A DNA stretch of 21,173 nt from an uncultured bacterium (GTDB lineage Bacteria > Bacillota_I > Bacilli_A > RF39 > UBA660): assembly GCA_959020415.1 (NCBI GenBank), contig CAUERX010000026.1, forward strand, positions 1 to 21,173, written 5' to 3'. The notes beneath the pieces were generated by a model that was not told the DNA's origin, did not search any database, and was given only the letters and a program-made list of their open reading frames with translations. Below, in pieces: positions 14,359-21,173 of this stretch; position 1 is the stretch's first letter, and the number at the start of each line of letters is the position of its first letter. The position numbers were made by a program, and so were the translations under genes.

Positions 14359-14916
14359 TTAAGCTCTAGAATCGTATTTTCCATCTTTAGTTGAAACAAC
14401 CACAGTTTCACCTTCATTTATAAATAATGGAACTTTAACTATTAGACCATTTTCTAATGTAGCTTCTTTAGTTGCATTAGTTGCCGTATTCCCCTTAACT
14501 GCCGGTTCAGTACTAGTAACTACATATTCAATTTTTTCTGGTAACACAATTCCAAGTAATTCACCTTGATAGAAAGAAATATCAACGTTAATTCCCTCTT
14601 TCAAATATTTGGCGTCATCACCTAATTGTTCTTTTAAAAGTTCAATTTGCTCATATGTTTCCATATTCATAAAATTGTAACTTCCTGAATTTTCATATAA
14701 AAACTGCATAGACACTTTTTCAATAATTGCTTTTTCTAGCTTAATATTCGTATTAAATGTGTGTTCAACAGTTGCCCCAGTTCTTAAGTTCTTAAGCTTT
14801 GTTCTAACAAAAGCAGGGCCTTTTCCAGGCTTAACGTGTAAAAATTCAATTATCTGACAAATATTGCCATCAACAATTACCGTCATCCCGTTTTTAATAT
14901 CGTTAATATTGATCAT
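14359..14916 (-). CDS. efp: elongation factor P
   Basis: EF-P enters the ribosome E site and rescues ribosomes stalled at polyproline stretches. The 185-residue protein is full length with three beta domains: the KOW-like N-terminal domain with HVKPGKGPAFVRTKLKNL (27-44), the central OB domain, and the C-terminal domain ending with ENGLIVKVPLFINEGETVVVSTKDGKYDSRA. Lys32 lies at the tip of the PGKGPA loop where EF-P is modified (Lys32 in Bacillus); which modification is used here cannot be seen, and no modifying enzyme is in the window. An AGGAGG ribosome binding site precedes the ATG. It follows rpmG by 16 nt. Confidence 0.98.
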   Translation of the reverse strand: MININDIKNGMTVIVDGNICQIIEFLHVKPGKGPAFVRTKLKNLRTGATVEHTFNTNIKLEKAIIEKVSMQFLYENSGSYNFMNMETYEQIELLKEQLGDDAKYLKEGINVDISFYQGELLGIVLPEKIEYVVTSTEPAVKGNTATNATKEATLENGLIVKVPLFINEGETVVVSTKDGKYDSRA

Positions 14917-14932
14917 AAAGTAATCCTCCTAA

Positions 14933-15100
14933 TTATTTTTTCTCCTTGTGTGCAGTTGTTTTTTTGCACTTAGGACAATATTTATTTAATTCTAAACGTT
15001 CTGGAGTATTTCTTTTATTTTTAGGTGTACGATAATTTTCTGAACTACATACAGTACAAACAAGAGTTATATTTTCTCTAACTTCTCCTTTTTTTGCCAT
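14933..15100 (-). CDS. rpmG: ribosomal protein L33, zinc-binding type
   Basis: Reading the minus strand from 15100 gives a 55-residue protein starting MAKKGEVRENITLVCTVC and ending KCKKTTAHKEKK. It is bL33 of the large subunit: the Y-R-T-x-K-N-K-R-N-T-P-E-R-LEL-K-Y-CP core is unmistakable. Cysteine pairs at 15/18 and 42/45 form the zinc-ribbon of the C+ type, which can be replaced by a C- paralogue under zinc limitation in Bacillus. GGAGGG precedes the ATG by an ordinary spacing. It heads the unit rpmG-efp-coiled-coil gene, with its own promoter inside the end of the PBP gene. Confidence 0.95.
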   Translation of the reverse strand: MAKKGEVRENITLVCTVCSSENYRTPKNKRNTPERLELNKYCPKCKKTTAHKEKK

Positions 15101-15132
15101 AGTTATCCCTCCTTTTTTACATGTCTATTTAC

Positions 15133-15160
15133 ATTATAGCAAATTATTTATAAATTTCAA
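15133..15160 (-). promoter_or_regulatory. promoter of rpmG-efp
   Basis: The minus strand has TTGAAA (15160-15155), a 16-nt spacer and TATAAT (15138-15133). It overlaps the last codons and stop of the upstream PBP gene. Confidence 0.8.
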
Positions 15161-17267
15161 AGTATTTTTTAGAAATTTGCTGGGCAATTCGCTTATTAAT
15201 ATTTGATTGGTAGGTTGAACGTCCGTCACTTCTTGACACGTCAGGTGAAATTATTGTAAAGGTCACCTTTGGATTATCGTATGGCGCGTAAGCAGCAAAC
15301 GTCGTTGTAATTGTTTCCTTATCAACTACACCATCACCATCTGTATCGATAAAGCTTTGACTCGTTCCCGTTTTTCCGGCTGGTTTATAAGTCATATCGA
15401 TGTATCCGGCCCCTGTTCCATATTTTAAAACCGCCTCAAATCCTTGCTTAACTCTATCCATATATTCTGGTTTAGTATCAACTTTATTAAGTTCCTTTGG
15501 TTCCGTCTCATCTTTAACTTTAGTTTTAGAATTTTCATCATATAATCCCTTATATAAATAAGGTTGCATTCTTTTACCACCATTCGCAATAGTTCCAATA
15601 TACTGCGCTAATTGAATAGGCGTATATGTATCATACTGACCAATTGAAAAATCAAGCAAATATCCTGATGTCGTCTTTTCTCCTTTATAGCCCAAACTTT
15701 CAACTGGTAAATCAATACCTGTTTTAACACCTAAGCCAAATTGACTGAAAGTATTACGATAAATATTAAAGGCTTCCTTATCAATAGTAAGCGGTTTATT
15801 ATATTTATAATTTCCTTTACCAACTTTAATCGCTGTATAAAATTGATAAGTATTTGAAGAATAAGCTAAAGCATTAATGTCATTTAACCTACCTAAACGT
15901 TTCCAAGAACACTTCTCAGGTGTTGCAGCTATCTTAACACAAGTATCTTGACGATATTCTCCAATTTTTAAAGCACCAGTATTATAACCAACTATTTGAC
16001 TCGCACCTTTAACCACCGATCCCATAACTACTGGTGAGGTTAAATTCCCCGGCGTATAATCATACACAACTTGCTGTCCATTTTCATCTTTAACTTGTTT
16101 ACCAGCCATTGCTAAAACTTCACCAGTCTGTGGATCAGTAATTATCACAAATGAGCGATTATAAAATTCTGTATTAAGTTCTTTCTTCGTTTTCTTAACT
16201 TCTTCTGTTAAAATTTCTTCCACGGCTTTTTGTAATTCAATATCAATCGATAAAACAATATCATTACCACGTGAGCCTTCTTTAATTAATTTATATGAAC
16301 CATCGTCCATAACTTGATACTTATTTTTCTCTCCTCGTAAAATATCCTCGTATTGATATTCTAAATAACTAATACCCACACGATCATTTAAACTATATCC
16401 CTTTTCAAGATAATAATCTTTAAGTTCTAAAGGAATCCCTGTTTTACTAGTTGACACATTTCCTAATATTGATTTAAATGTATCACCATATGGATAAACT
16501 CGCTGCCAATCCAGTTTTGTATTAACACCATTTAAACTACTTATATTTTCAGCTACTAATGCATACTCTTCGTCAGTAACATTAGTATCTTTAATAATTT
16601 TTTCCGCATAAGAATAACCCGTATTCATCAAAGTATAAATATAAGCAGCTTTCTTATCAGCTTCCGTATAGATTGATAAATCCTCATCACTAACCCTTTC
16701 TAACTTTAACTTTTCAATATCATCAACTGTTAGCTTTCTTTTTTCGAGTTTATCCCATTCTTCATCAGTTATCTTCTCTTTAGCTTTTTCCTTATTATTT
16801 TTTATCCAAAAAGTTTTCAAATCGTTTAAAGATAATTTAGAATAATCTAAATCAATCATGTTTGAAAGTTTATAGGCTACTTTCACTTCGTCTTTTACCG
16901 ATACATTTGATGGTTTTTGATAATAAATAACTTTATCCGCCTTGTTATCGACAATCAGCTTTCCATTACGATCATAAATTCTTCCGCGTGGCGCACTTGG
17001 CCCTTCAATTGTCTTTTGCGTTAAAGTTTGAACTTCCGCCTTATAATAATCATTTTTAACAATTTGAATAAAAAATAAACCACCCATTAAAACAATGATT
17101 GCAAAAACAATAATTCCTGTTAAAATATTATAACGTTTTTCTATTTCCTGCTTAATATCTTTATTAACCTTGTAACCGGAAGAATAATGCAAAGGTTTAC
17201 GGCGTTTAAAAAGTGGTCCTTTAACCAATGATTTCATTGGTTTTTCTTTTTTTATTCTTTTTTTCAT
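15144..17267 (-). CDS. class B penicillin-binding protein, PBP2/PbpA-PbpH type
   Basis: This membrane-anchored D,D-transpeptidase crosslinks peptidoglycan, most likely in the cell-elongation complex with a SEDS glycosyltransferase. The 707-residue protein has a basic cytoplasmic tail of about 45 residues, one transmembrane helix (about 48-70), the class B dimerisation domain (APRGRIYDRNG near 92-102 and a Lys/Glu-rich insert about 145-245), and the transpeptidase domain with SVVK at 417-420, SSN at 470-472 and KTGTS at 632-636. GQYDTYTPIQLAQY is typical of Firmicute elongasome PBPs. The ATG at 17267 is preferred: the GTG at 17279 is part of the GGAGGTG ribosome binding site. No division-type PASTA domains are present. 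Confidence 0.93.
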   Translation of the reverse strand: MKKRIKKEKPMKSLVKGPLFKRRKPLHYSSGYKVNKDIKQEIEKRYNILTGIIVFAIIVLMGGLFFIQIVKNDYYKAEVQTLTQKTIEGPSAPRGRIYDRNGKLIVDNKADKVIYYQKPSNVSVKDEVKVAYKLSNMIDLDYSKLSLNDLKTFWIKNNKEKAKEKITDEEWDKLEKRKLTVDDIEKLKLERVSDEDLSIYTEADKKAAYIYTLMNTGYSYAEKIIKDTNVTDEEYALVAENISSLNGVNTKLDWQRVYPYGDTFKSILGNVSTSKTGIPLELKDYYLEKGYSLNDRVGISYLEYQYEDILRGEKNKYQVMDDGSYKLIKEGSRGNDIVLSIDIELQKAVEEILTEEVKKTKKELNTEFYNRSFVIITDPQTGEVLAMAGKQVKDENGQQVVYDYTPGNLTSPVVMGSVVKGASQIVGYNTGALKIGEYRQDTCVKIAATPEKCSWKRLGRLNDINALAYSSNTYQFYTAIKVGKGNYKYNKPLTIDKEAFNIYRNTFSQFGLGVKTGIDLPVESLGYKGEKTTSGYLLDFSIGQYDTYTPIQLAQYIGTIANGGKRMQPYLYKGLYDENSKTKVKDETEPKELNKVDTKPEYMDRVKQGFEAVLKYGTGAGYIDMTYKPAGKTGTSQSFIDTDGDGVVDKETITTTFAAYAPYDNPKVTFTIISPDVSRSDGRSTYQSNINKRIAQQISKKYFEIYK

Positions 17268-17288
17268 CCCAAGTGTCACCTCCTTTGA

Positions 17289-17317
17289 TTAACTTATTTT
17301 AATTTTTCGCATATATT
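17289..17317 (+). promoter_or_regulatory. weak candidate promoter of the DUF2624-like gene
   Basis: TTAACT (17289-17294), a 17-nt spacer and TATATT (17312-17317) lie just before the AAAGGGGG ribosome binding site. The predicted transcript start is very close to that site, so confidence is low. Confidence 0.35.
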
Positions 17318-17334
17318 TATATAAAGGGGGAATT

Positions 17335-17598
17335 ATGAACAACTTAATAAAACAATATATAAATAAAATTACCATAAATAATATAAACGATTTTGCCATA
17401 AAAAACAATATCAATTTAAACGAAAAAGAATTAAATGTTCTTTACGATGTCACCAAAAATAGATTTGAAGAAGTTCTATACAAAGATGACAGCAACGTTA
17501 AAAGTTATCTTAAAGAACATTTAACCAGTGAAAACTACGATAAAATAGTTAAACTATATGACGAATATCGCGCAAAATTTGGTGGTTATTTATTATAA
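17335..17598 (+). CDS. small DUF2624-like protein (YqfT-like)
   Basis: This 87-residue, all-helical, charged protein has no signal or membrane segment. Its pattern (INKITINNINDFAIKNNINLNEKELNVLYDV, then a stretch around LKEHLTSENYDKIVKLYDEY) agrees with DUF2624, exemplified by B. subtilis YqfT. That gene is encoded beside endonuclease IV (nfo), the same neighbour as here, which is the main support. Function is unknown in that family. A strong AAAGGGGG ribosome binding site lies 5 nt before the ATG. It is divergent from the PBP gene and its 3' end overlaps the nfo 3' end by 13 bp on the opposite strand. The family assignment is inferred from pattern and context only. Confidence 0.75.
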   Translation: MNNLIKQYINKITINNINDFAIKNNINLNEKELNVLYDVTKNRFEEVLYKDDSNVKSYLKEHLTSENYDKIVKLYDEYRAKFGGYLL

Positions 17599-18503
17599 TA
17601 ATCCCTAATATCTTGAATTAAATTAGGATTGAATCTTTTTTGGCGAATCATTTCAATTTCTTGTTTATATGGTGGATAAGTTCTATCCTTTGAATTTTCA
17701 GTCATTGGAATATAAGGAGTTTCTAAAATTTTAGGAACTTTTTTTAATGCTGAATGATAAATAATTTTGATCATATTGTCAAACCCAATTTCACCAAATC
17801 CAATATTAGCATGTCTATCCTTATGAGAACCATAAACATTTTTACTATCATTTATATGAACGCAGCCAAGTTTATCTAAACCGATAACTTCATCAAATTC
17901 CGATAAAACTCTATCAAAATCATTCAAATCATAGCCCGCATCGCTAATGTGACAAGTATCCAAACACACCATTACACGTTTTTTATTATTAATTCCATCG
18001 ATTATTATTTTAATTTCTTCAAAAGTCTTTCCAAGTTCTGTACCTTTACCTGCCATTGTTTCTAAACAAATAATTGGTCCATCACCTTCAAGAACTTGAT
18101 TTAAAGCATAAATAATGTTTTTTAAGCCCTCTTCTTCGCCAAGTCCAACATGACTTCCTGGGTGTAAAACTACTTTATTTATTCCTAACATCGCACTTCT
18201 TTTAAGTTCTTGCTTTAAAAATTTAATTGAAAAATCATATTTTTCTAAATCCTTATTATTAGCTAAGTTGACAATATAAGGTGCATGAACAATAACATTG
18301 TTTATATCAATGCCTTGCTCTTTCATTGTTTTATGCGCTAAATCAGTCAATTCCATGTCGATATCAGCACGCACCGTATTTTGAGGTGCCCCTGTATAAA
18401 ACATAAATGTATTAGCCCCATATTTTAAAGTTTCAATTACACAGCCAGCTAAGCCTCCAGTTCCATTATAAGAAACGTGACTCCCAATTATTAATTCATC
18501 CAT
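17586..18503 (-). CDS. nfo: endonuclease IV (AP endonuclease, EndoIV family)
   Basis: Endonuclease IV cleaves the backbone 5' of abasic sites and removes blocked 3' ends in base-excision repair, using a three-zinc TIM-barrel site. The protein has IGSHVSYNGTGGL at its start, VIVHAPYIVNLAN, KVVLHPGSHVG, ICLETMAGKGTELG (Glu zinc ligand), VCLDTCHISDAGYD, CVHINDSKN and GSHKDRHANIGFGEIG, the complete ligand set of the family. The ATG at 18503 (305 residues) fits best: AAAGGTG lies 7 nt upstream. An adjacent ATG at 18506 is also possible. The longer frame from 18548 starts inside the promoter. The length is slightly above the usual 280-300. It has its own promoter. Confidence 0.97.
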   Translation of the reverse strand: MDELIIGSHVSYNGTGGLAGCVIETLKYGANTFMFYTGAPQNTVRADIDMELTDLAHKTMKEQGIDINNVIVHAPYIVNLANNKDLEKYDFSIKFLKQELKRSAMLGINKVVLHPGSHVGLGEEEGLKNIIYALNQVLEGDGPIICLETMAGKGTELGKTFEEIKIIIDGINNKKRVMVCLDTCHISDAGYDLNDFDRVLSEFDEVIGLDKLGCVHINDSKNVYGSHKDRHANIGFGEIGFDNMIKIIYHSALKKVPKILETPYIPMTENSKDRTYPPYKQEIEMIRQKRFNPNLIQDIRDYYNK

Positions 18504-18519
18504 CATATCACCTTTAATA

Positions 18520-18548
18520 ATCATACCACATTTCAAGCACCTATTCAA
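18520..18548 (-). promoter_or_regulatory. candidate nfo promoter
   Basis: The minus strand has TTGAAT (18548-18543), a 17-nt spacer and TATGAT (18525-18520). It lies in the 48-nt gap after the small membrane protein gene, so nfo may be transcribed independently of spoIIP. Confidence 0.65.
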
Positions 18549-18551
18549 AGC

Positions 18552-18884
18552 TTACTCGCCAAGTTTTGACAAAAGTTTAAAACTACTTTCAACAACTGTT
18601 TTAACTCCACTTCCGGCGGTTTCAGATATTTTAAGCCCCACTTTGGAAATCCCATTCTGATAATTCTTTTCATTTGTTTTAAGATACTGCTTCATATCAA
18701 TCTTTTTACCAGCTGCAACATCAGCTTCAAATTTTTTAATCTGCTTTTCCGTTAAAGCTACTTGCTTACTATTTTCATATTCTACATATCCCGTACTTTG
18801 CGACATATAAAGGGCAAAAAAAGTAGCAAAACAAATCATAAGTGAATAGCGAAAAATTCTTTTCAATATTTTTCTCTTATCCAT
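18552..18884 (-). CDS. small membrane-anchored protein coupled to spoIIP
   Basis: This 110-residue protein starts with a basic segment (MDKRKILKRIFR), has one hydrophobic helix (about 13-27), and then an outer region of about 80 residues that is Lys-rich, helical and amphipathic (about 40-110). No Cys and no catalytic motif. The ATG at 18884 is chosen for its AGGAGAG ribosome binding site at 7 nt and overlaps the spoIIP 3' end by 8 bases (ATGGATAA). This implies translational coupling and suggests a partner or regulator of the SpoIIP-type hydrolase. The family is not recognised, so the functional link is inference from gene order. Confidence 0.78.
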   Translation of the reverse strand: MDKRKILKRIFRYSLMICFATFFALYMSQSTGYVEYENSKQVALTEKQIKKFEADVAAGKKIDMKQYLKTNEKNYQNGISKVGLKISETAGSGVKTVVESSFKLLSKLGE

Positions 18885-19848
18885 GGACAAACTCTCCTAT
18901 TATTGGCGCCAAAAGCTCAATCGTATTTAAAACCTCATCGATTGTATTGGAATCAGACCCCATCTCCATCAAGGTCATTTTTGTACTCAAATCTTGATTG
19001 TAAATACCATTACTATTAGCGCCACCTTTAATTAAAACACCTCTAGTTAAAGTTGGATACTTGTCTTTTATCATTTGATTAAGTTTATTGGTAAGTGCTA
19101 AATTCTGTTCATAATTATCATACTCATTACCAACAACAAACACTATTTTAGCGCATGATTTATTATTAATAACTACTGTAGATTTCTCTTTCGGAATACT
19201 ATCACGATGTAGATCAAAAATTAATTTTAAAGACTGCGTATCTTTAATTGTTTTTGAAATAAAATATCGACTTGCCTTATAACTTTGCGAATGTTTCATA
19301 TTATTTAAATTCATATAATCGATCAAATTATCTTCTAAAACTAAAGCATTTACGTTTTGTTTAGCTAGTTTATCTTGAAAAATATATGAAGCCATCATAA
19401 CTCCTGGAGTAATATTATATTGTTCTAATCCTTTACCTTTATAAACTTCGGCTTGATGGGTATTATAAATATAAACTGAAGGCTGTTCTTCTACCTTACT
19501 AACTTCTTTTTGTTCCTCTCCTTTTTTAGGATTTATTACATATCCTACAGCCTGCGTATCTACCTTATTAGCTTTATAGTGAAAAGTATTTTCCAAAATT
19601 GATACTGGCTCATTCACATCAAAAAAATACGAAAAGGCCTTACTTAATAAATTGTTAGCTTTTTTTTCATACAGCAAATGATAATTAGAATCTATAAGCA
19701 AAGCTTTTATAAAATCCTCATTTGTATGAGCAAGCTTAAAATTCATAATCACATTATAAGAAACCTGATAACCAAAAAACACTAAAAATGCATACAAAAG
19801 AATTCTAAATTTAAATTTTCTTTTTTTCTTTAGCTTAACCTTTTTCAT
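18877..19848 (-). CDS. spoIIP: SpoIIP-family peptidoglycan amidase/endopeptidase
   Basis: SpoIIP proteins degrade peptidoglycan stems; in sporulating bacteria they act with SpoIID and SpoIIM in engulfment. This 323-residue protein has a basic start, one membrane helix (about 15-35) and an outer domain. The family motifs are visible: IYNTHQAEVY (127-136, His131 the expected zinc ligand), FDLHRDS (211-217, His214), a GN-Y-D-N-YEQN segment near 240-249, GVLIKGGANSNGIYNQDLS (270-288) and LMEMGSDSNT (293-302, Glu295). The length fits the membrane-anchored members. SpoIID or SpoIIM is not in this window, so sporulation cannot be inferred. An AGGTGAGG ribosome binding site precedes the ATG. Confidence 0.92.
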   Translation of the reverse strand: MKKVKLKKKRKFKFRILLYAFLVFFGYQVSYNVIMNFKLAHTNEDFIKALLIDSNYHLLYEKKANNLLSKAFSYFFDVNEPVSILENTFHYKANKVDTQAVGYVINPKKGEEQKEVSKVEEQPSVYIYNTHQAEVYKGKGLEQYNITPGVMMASYIFQDKLAKQNVNALVLEDNLIDYMNLNNMKHSQSYKASRYFISKTIKDTQSLKLIFDLHRDSIPKEKSTVVINNKSCAKIVFVVGNEYDNYEQNLALTNKLNQMIKDKYPTLTRGVLIKGGANSNGIYNQDLSTKMTLMEMGSDSNTIDEVLNTIELLAPIIGEFVHG

Positions 19849-19874
19849 ATCCTCACCTACTCATATTTATTCAC

Positions 19875-19880
19875 ATTATA
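19875..19880 (-). promoter_or_regulatory. -10 box of a candidate spoIIP promoter
   Basis: The minus strand has TATAAT about 27 nt before the start codon. No convincing -35 at 16-18 nt is seen. Confidence 0.45.
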
Positions 19881-19941
19881 TGAAAATATGTGTAAATAAA
19901 ATGTAGAAAAAGCATTTATGACAAATATTAACAAAATATTC

Positions 19942-19964
19942 AAAAAAAGATACCTAAGTATCTT
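19942..19964 (-). terminator. terminator of the leucine-rich-repeat protein gene
   Basis: AAGATAC and GTATCTT form a 7-bp stem around CTAA/TTAG, followed on the minus strand by about seven T. It lies 34 nt after the stop codon. Confidence 0.8.
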
Positions 19965-19997
19965 AATTTAGAATATTATTCTATATAAAAATTACAT

Positions 19998-20975
19998 TCA
20001 ATTAGTACCTAACCAATTAACTTTTGCTGTATTTGCCCCCCAAGGACTACCAATCACACTTTCAGTTTTTCTATTAATATTAATAGTTTCCAATTTAGGC
20101 ACCACTCCAAATGCCTTCGCATTTATAGAAGTTATTCCTGAACCAATATTTACAATTTTTAAATTATCCATGGAATAAAAAGCAAAACTATCTATTCTAA
20201 CTACACTATCAGGAATATTTAAAACCTCAATACCTATATCACTAACAAAGCAATAACTACCAATACTTATAACACCATTAGGTACTGTTACCTCCTTTCT
20301 ATTTCGATCACCAAAAGAAAGTAATCGTGTTTTGTCTTCACTTCCATCAGCATTTCGCGCATATACAAAAGCCGCATCTCCCTCAATCAAATTAGCTCCA
20401 AAAGCTTGCGATAAATTTGTAACTGTTTTTGGTATATATAATGAAGTTAAATTACAATATTCAAACGCACCTCCACCAATAGTTTTTAACCCTTCATTCA
20501 TTTCAACTTTTTCTAATTTAGACCATGCAAAAGCATGACTGGCCACTGTTTCCACACTGTTTGGGAATATTATCTCATGAATATTAGTTTTAGAAAATGC
20601 GTATACCCCAATATATTTCAAATTTTCTGGCAAAATAATTTTAGTTATACCCGTATTAGTAAATACTGAATGAATAGTAGAAGTACTAGAATCAAAATAA
20701 CCATCAGCTATTTTAGTTATCAATAAATTATTAATTTTATTAGGAATCCTGACCTTATCTCCACATGTTTTATCATAATTAGTAATTGTTCCTGTTCCAT
20801 CACCATTATCCATAACTGTAAAGCACTTCTCCGGCGTCGTTAATATATTACCTTTAGCGTTTAAAGTAAGATTCGTACTAAAAGCAGCGTAACCAACCGA
20901 CATCATTAATAATAAACAAATAAATAAACCCACTACCATTCTAACTTGCTTTCTGTTTTTTCTTCGTCTTCTCAT
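19998..20975 (-). CDS. BspA-type leucine-rich-repeat surface protein
   Basis: This 325-residue exported protein has a strongly basic start (MRRRRKNRKQ), a hydrophobic core (13-29) and then GYAAFSTNLTLNAKGNI (28-44), the same module as the TasA/camelysin-like protein of this window. A short Cys-flanked segment (Cys51 to Cys71 with GDGTGTITNYD) follows, then about seven BspA-type leucine-rich repeats (about 78-300) of the form I-P-x-x-x-x-x-I-x-x-x-A-F. The end is SVIGSPWGANTAKVNWLG, a typical C-cap of this repeat family. There is no LPXTG or transmembrane anchor. Such proteins are often adhesins; the ligand is unknown. GAGGAG precedes the ATG by 11 nt. Promoters upstream include a poly-G-containing region (see 21100-21127). 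Confidence 0.88.
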   Translation of the reverse strand: MRRRRKNRKQVRMVVGLFICLLLMMSVGYAAFSTNLTLNAKGNILTTPEKCFTVMDNGDGTGTITNYDKTCGDKVRIPNKINNLLITKIADGYFDSSTSTIHSVFTNTGITKIILPENLKYIGVYAFSKTNIHEIIFPNSVETVASHAFAWSKLEKVEMNEGLKTIGGGAFEYCNLTSLYIPKTVTNLSQAFGANLIEGDAAFVYARNADGSEDKTRLLSFGDRNRKEVTVPNGVISIGSYCFVSDIGIEVLNIPDSVVRIDSFAFYSMDNLKIVNIGSGITSINAKAFGVVPKLETININRKTESVIGSPWGANTAKVNWLGTN

Positions 20976-21003
20976 CTTATCAACTACTCCTCATACTATT
21001 ATA

Positions 21004-21032
21004 ATTATATCGAGTTTTTCGTTATAATTCAA
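21004..21032 (-). promoter_or_regulatory. proximal promoter of the leucine-rich-repeat gene
   Basis: The minus strand has TTGAAT (21032-21027), a 17-nt spacer and TATAAT (21009-21004), about 28 nt before the start codon. Confidence 0.7.
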
Positions 21033-21099
21033 TTATATCATTTCTTTTATTATTATACTTTTTTCTCTATTCTTTTTTTGTCGATTATTATACAATCAT

Positions 21100-21127
21100 A
21101 GTATACTCCCCCCCCCCCCCTTTCTAA
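21100..21127 (-). promoter_or_regulatory. candidate distal promoter with poly-G spacer
   Basis: On the minus strand TTAGAA (21127-21122) and TATACT (21105-21100) are 16 nt apart, and 13 of these 16 bases are the G tract. The -35 is weak (3 of 6) and the -10 is good (5 of 6). Changing the tract length would change the spacing. Confidence 0.35.
21108..21120. repeat. 13-nt poly-C tract (poly-G on the minus strand)
   Basis: Thirteen consecutive C in otherwise AT-rich intergenic DNA, 133 bases upstream of the leucine-rich-repeat gene. Real sequence continues on both sides, so it is not just a contig end. The flanking region 21033-21173 contains no gene that can be supported. Confidence 0.9.
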
Positions 21128-21173
21128 TAAAAAAAAGATATTTTTTTAATAAAACAAACCCCCACCTATATAA

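Noticed and set aside
15500..16600. Lys/Glu-rich insert in the PBP dimerisation domain and GQYD instead of GQG.
   Set aside because: At first it looked unusual, but both are typical of Firmicute elongasome-type class B PBPs such as PbpA, PbpH and PBP2b.
20332..20538. Plus-strand 68-residue frame inside the leucine-rich-repeat gene.
   Set aside because: It is the reverse reading of a repeat-protein gene, with no start signal.
1..21173. tRNA or rRNA genes, CRISPR arrays, insertion sequences and attachment sites.
   Set aside because: No cloverleaf with a TTCGA arm, no regularly spaced repeats, no transposase or integrase gene and no long direct or terminal inverted repeats were seen.

Overview
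This AT-rich, densely packed window comes from a walled, low-GC Gram-positive bacterium of the Firmicutes. The gene content (infC-rpmI-rplT, rpmG-efp, nfo beside a DUF2624-like gene, spoIIP, an elongasome-type PBP2, many GGAGG ribosome binding sites and TTGACA/TATAAT promoters) best fits an uncultured Bacilli lineage close to the Mollicutes but still making peptidoglycan. That taxonomic reading is inference. The genetic code looks standard: tryptophans are read from TGG and TGA serves as a stop (for example in an ATGA overlap at 377-380).

Layout, left to right. At 1-17 there is a poly-C run, with a consensus -35 box beside it that points out of the window. Positions 72-4245 (minus) form one transcription unit: priA, fmt and two small membrane proteins. 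A separately promoted class-A-beta-lactamase-like serine hydrolase follows (4330-5313, minus). mraY-tig (5409-7677, minus) has its own promoter. Then come a small secreted TasA/camelysin-like surface protein (7897-8451), a HAD 5'-nucleotidase-like protein (8588-9082) and murD (9161-10498), each with its own promoter. A plus-strand lipid kinase (10611-11552) is divergent from murD. The translation operon infC-rpmI-rplT (11598-12931, minus) is preceded by an L20-leader-like attenuator. rpmG-efp-(IrrE-like/coiled-coil protein) lies at 13362-15100 and a class B PBP at 15144-17267. A small plus-strand DUF2624-like gene (17335-17598) runs tail-to-tail into nfo (17586-18503). spoIIP and a translationally coupled membrane protein occupy 18552-19848. 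Last is a BspA-type leucine-rich-repeat surface protein (19998-20975), with a 13-nt poly-C (poly-G on the coding strand) tract upstream of it.

Functionally the window mixes cell-wall assembly (murD, mraY, PBP2, SpoIIP hydrolase, serine hydrolase), translation (fmt, infC, rpmI, rplT, rpmG, efp, tig), genome maintenance (priA, nfo) and cell-surface proteins. The best candidates for something new are: homopolymeric G tracts placed inside or beside promoter spacers, suggesting phase-variable transcription; ribosomal protein L20 carrying a C-terminal Rho_N/SAP-like domain; an IF-3 gene that appears to start at AUC just after an attenuator; and an IrrE-like protein without a visible metal site, fused to a coiled coil. 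No tRNA, rRNA, IS element or CRISPR array was seen. No gene-free stretch exceeds 300 bases. The longest are about 430 nt at 12932-13361 (leader, promoter, palindrome and terminator, all annotated), 219 nt at 7678-7896 and about 198 nt at 20976-21173.
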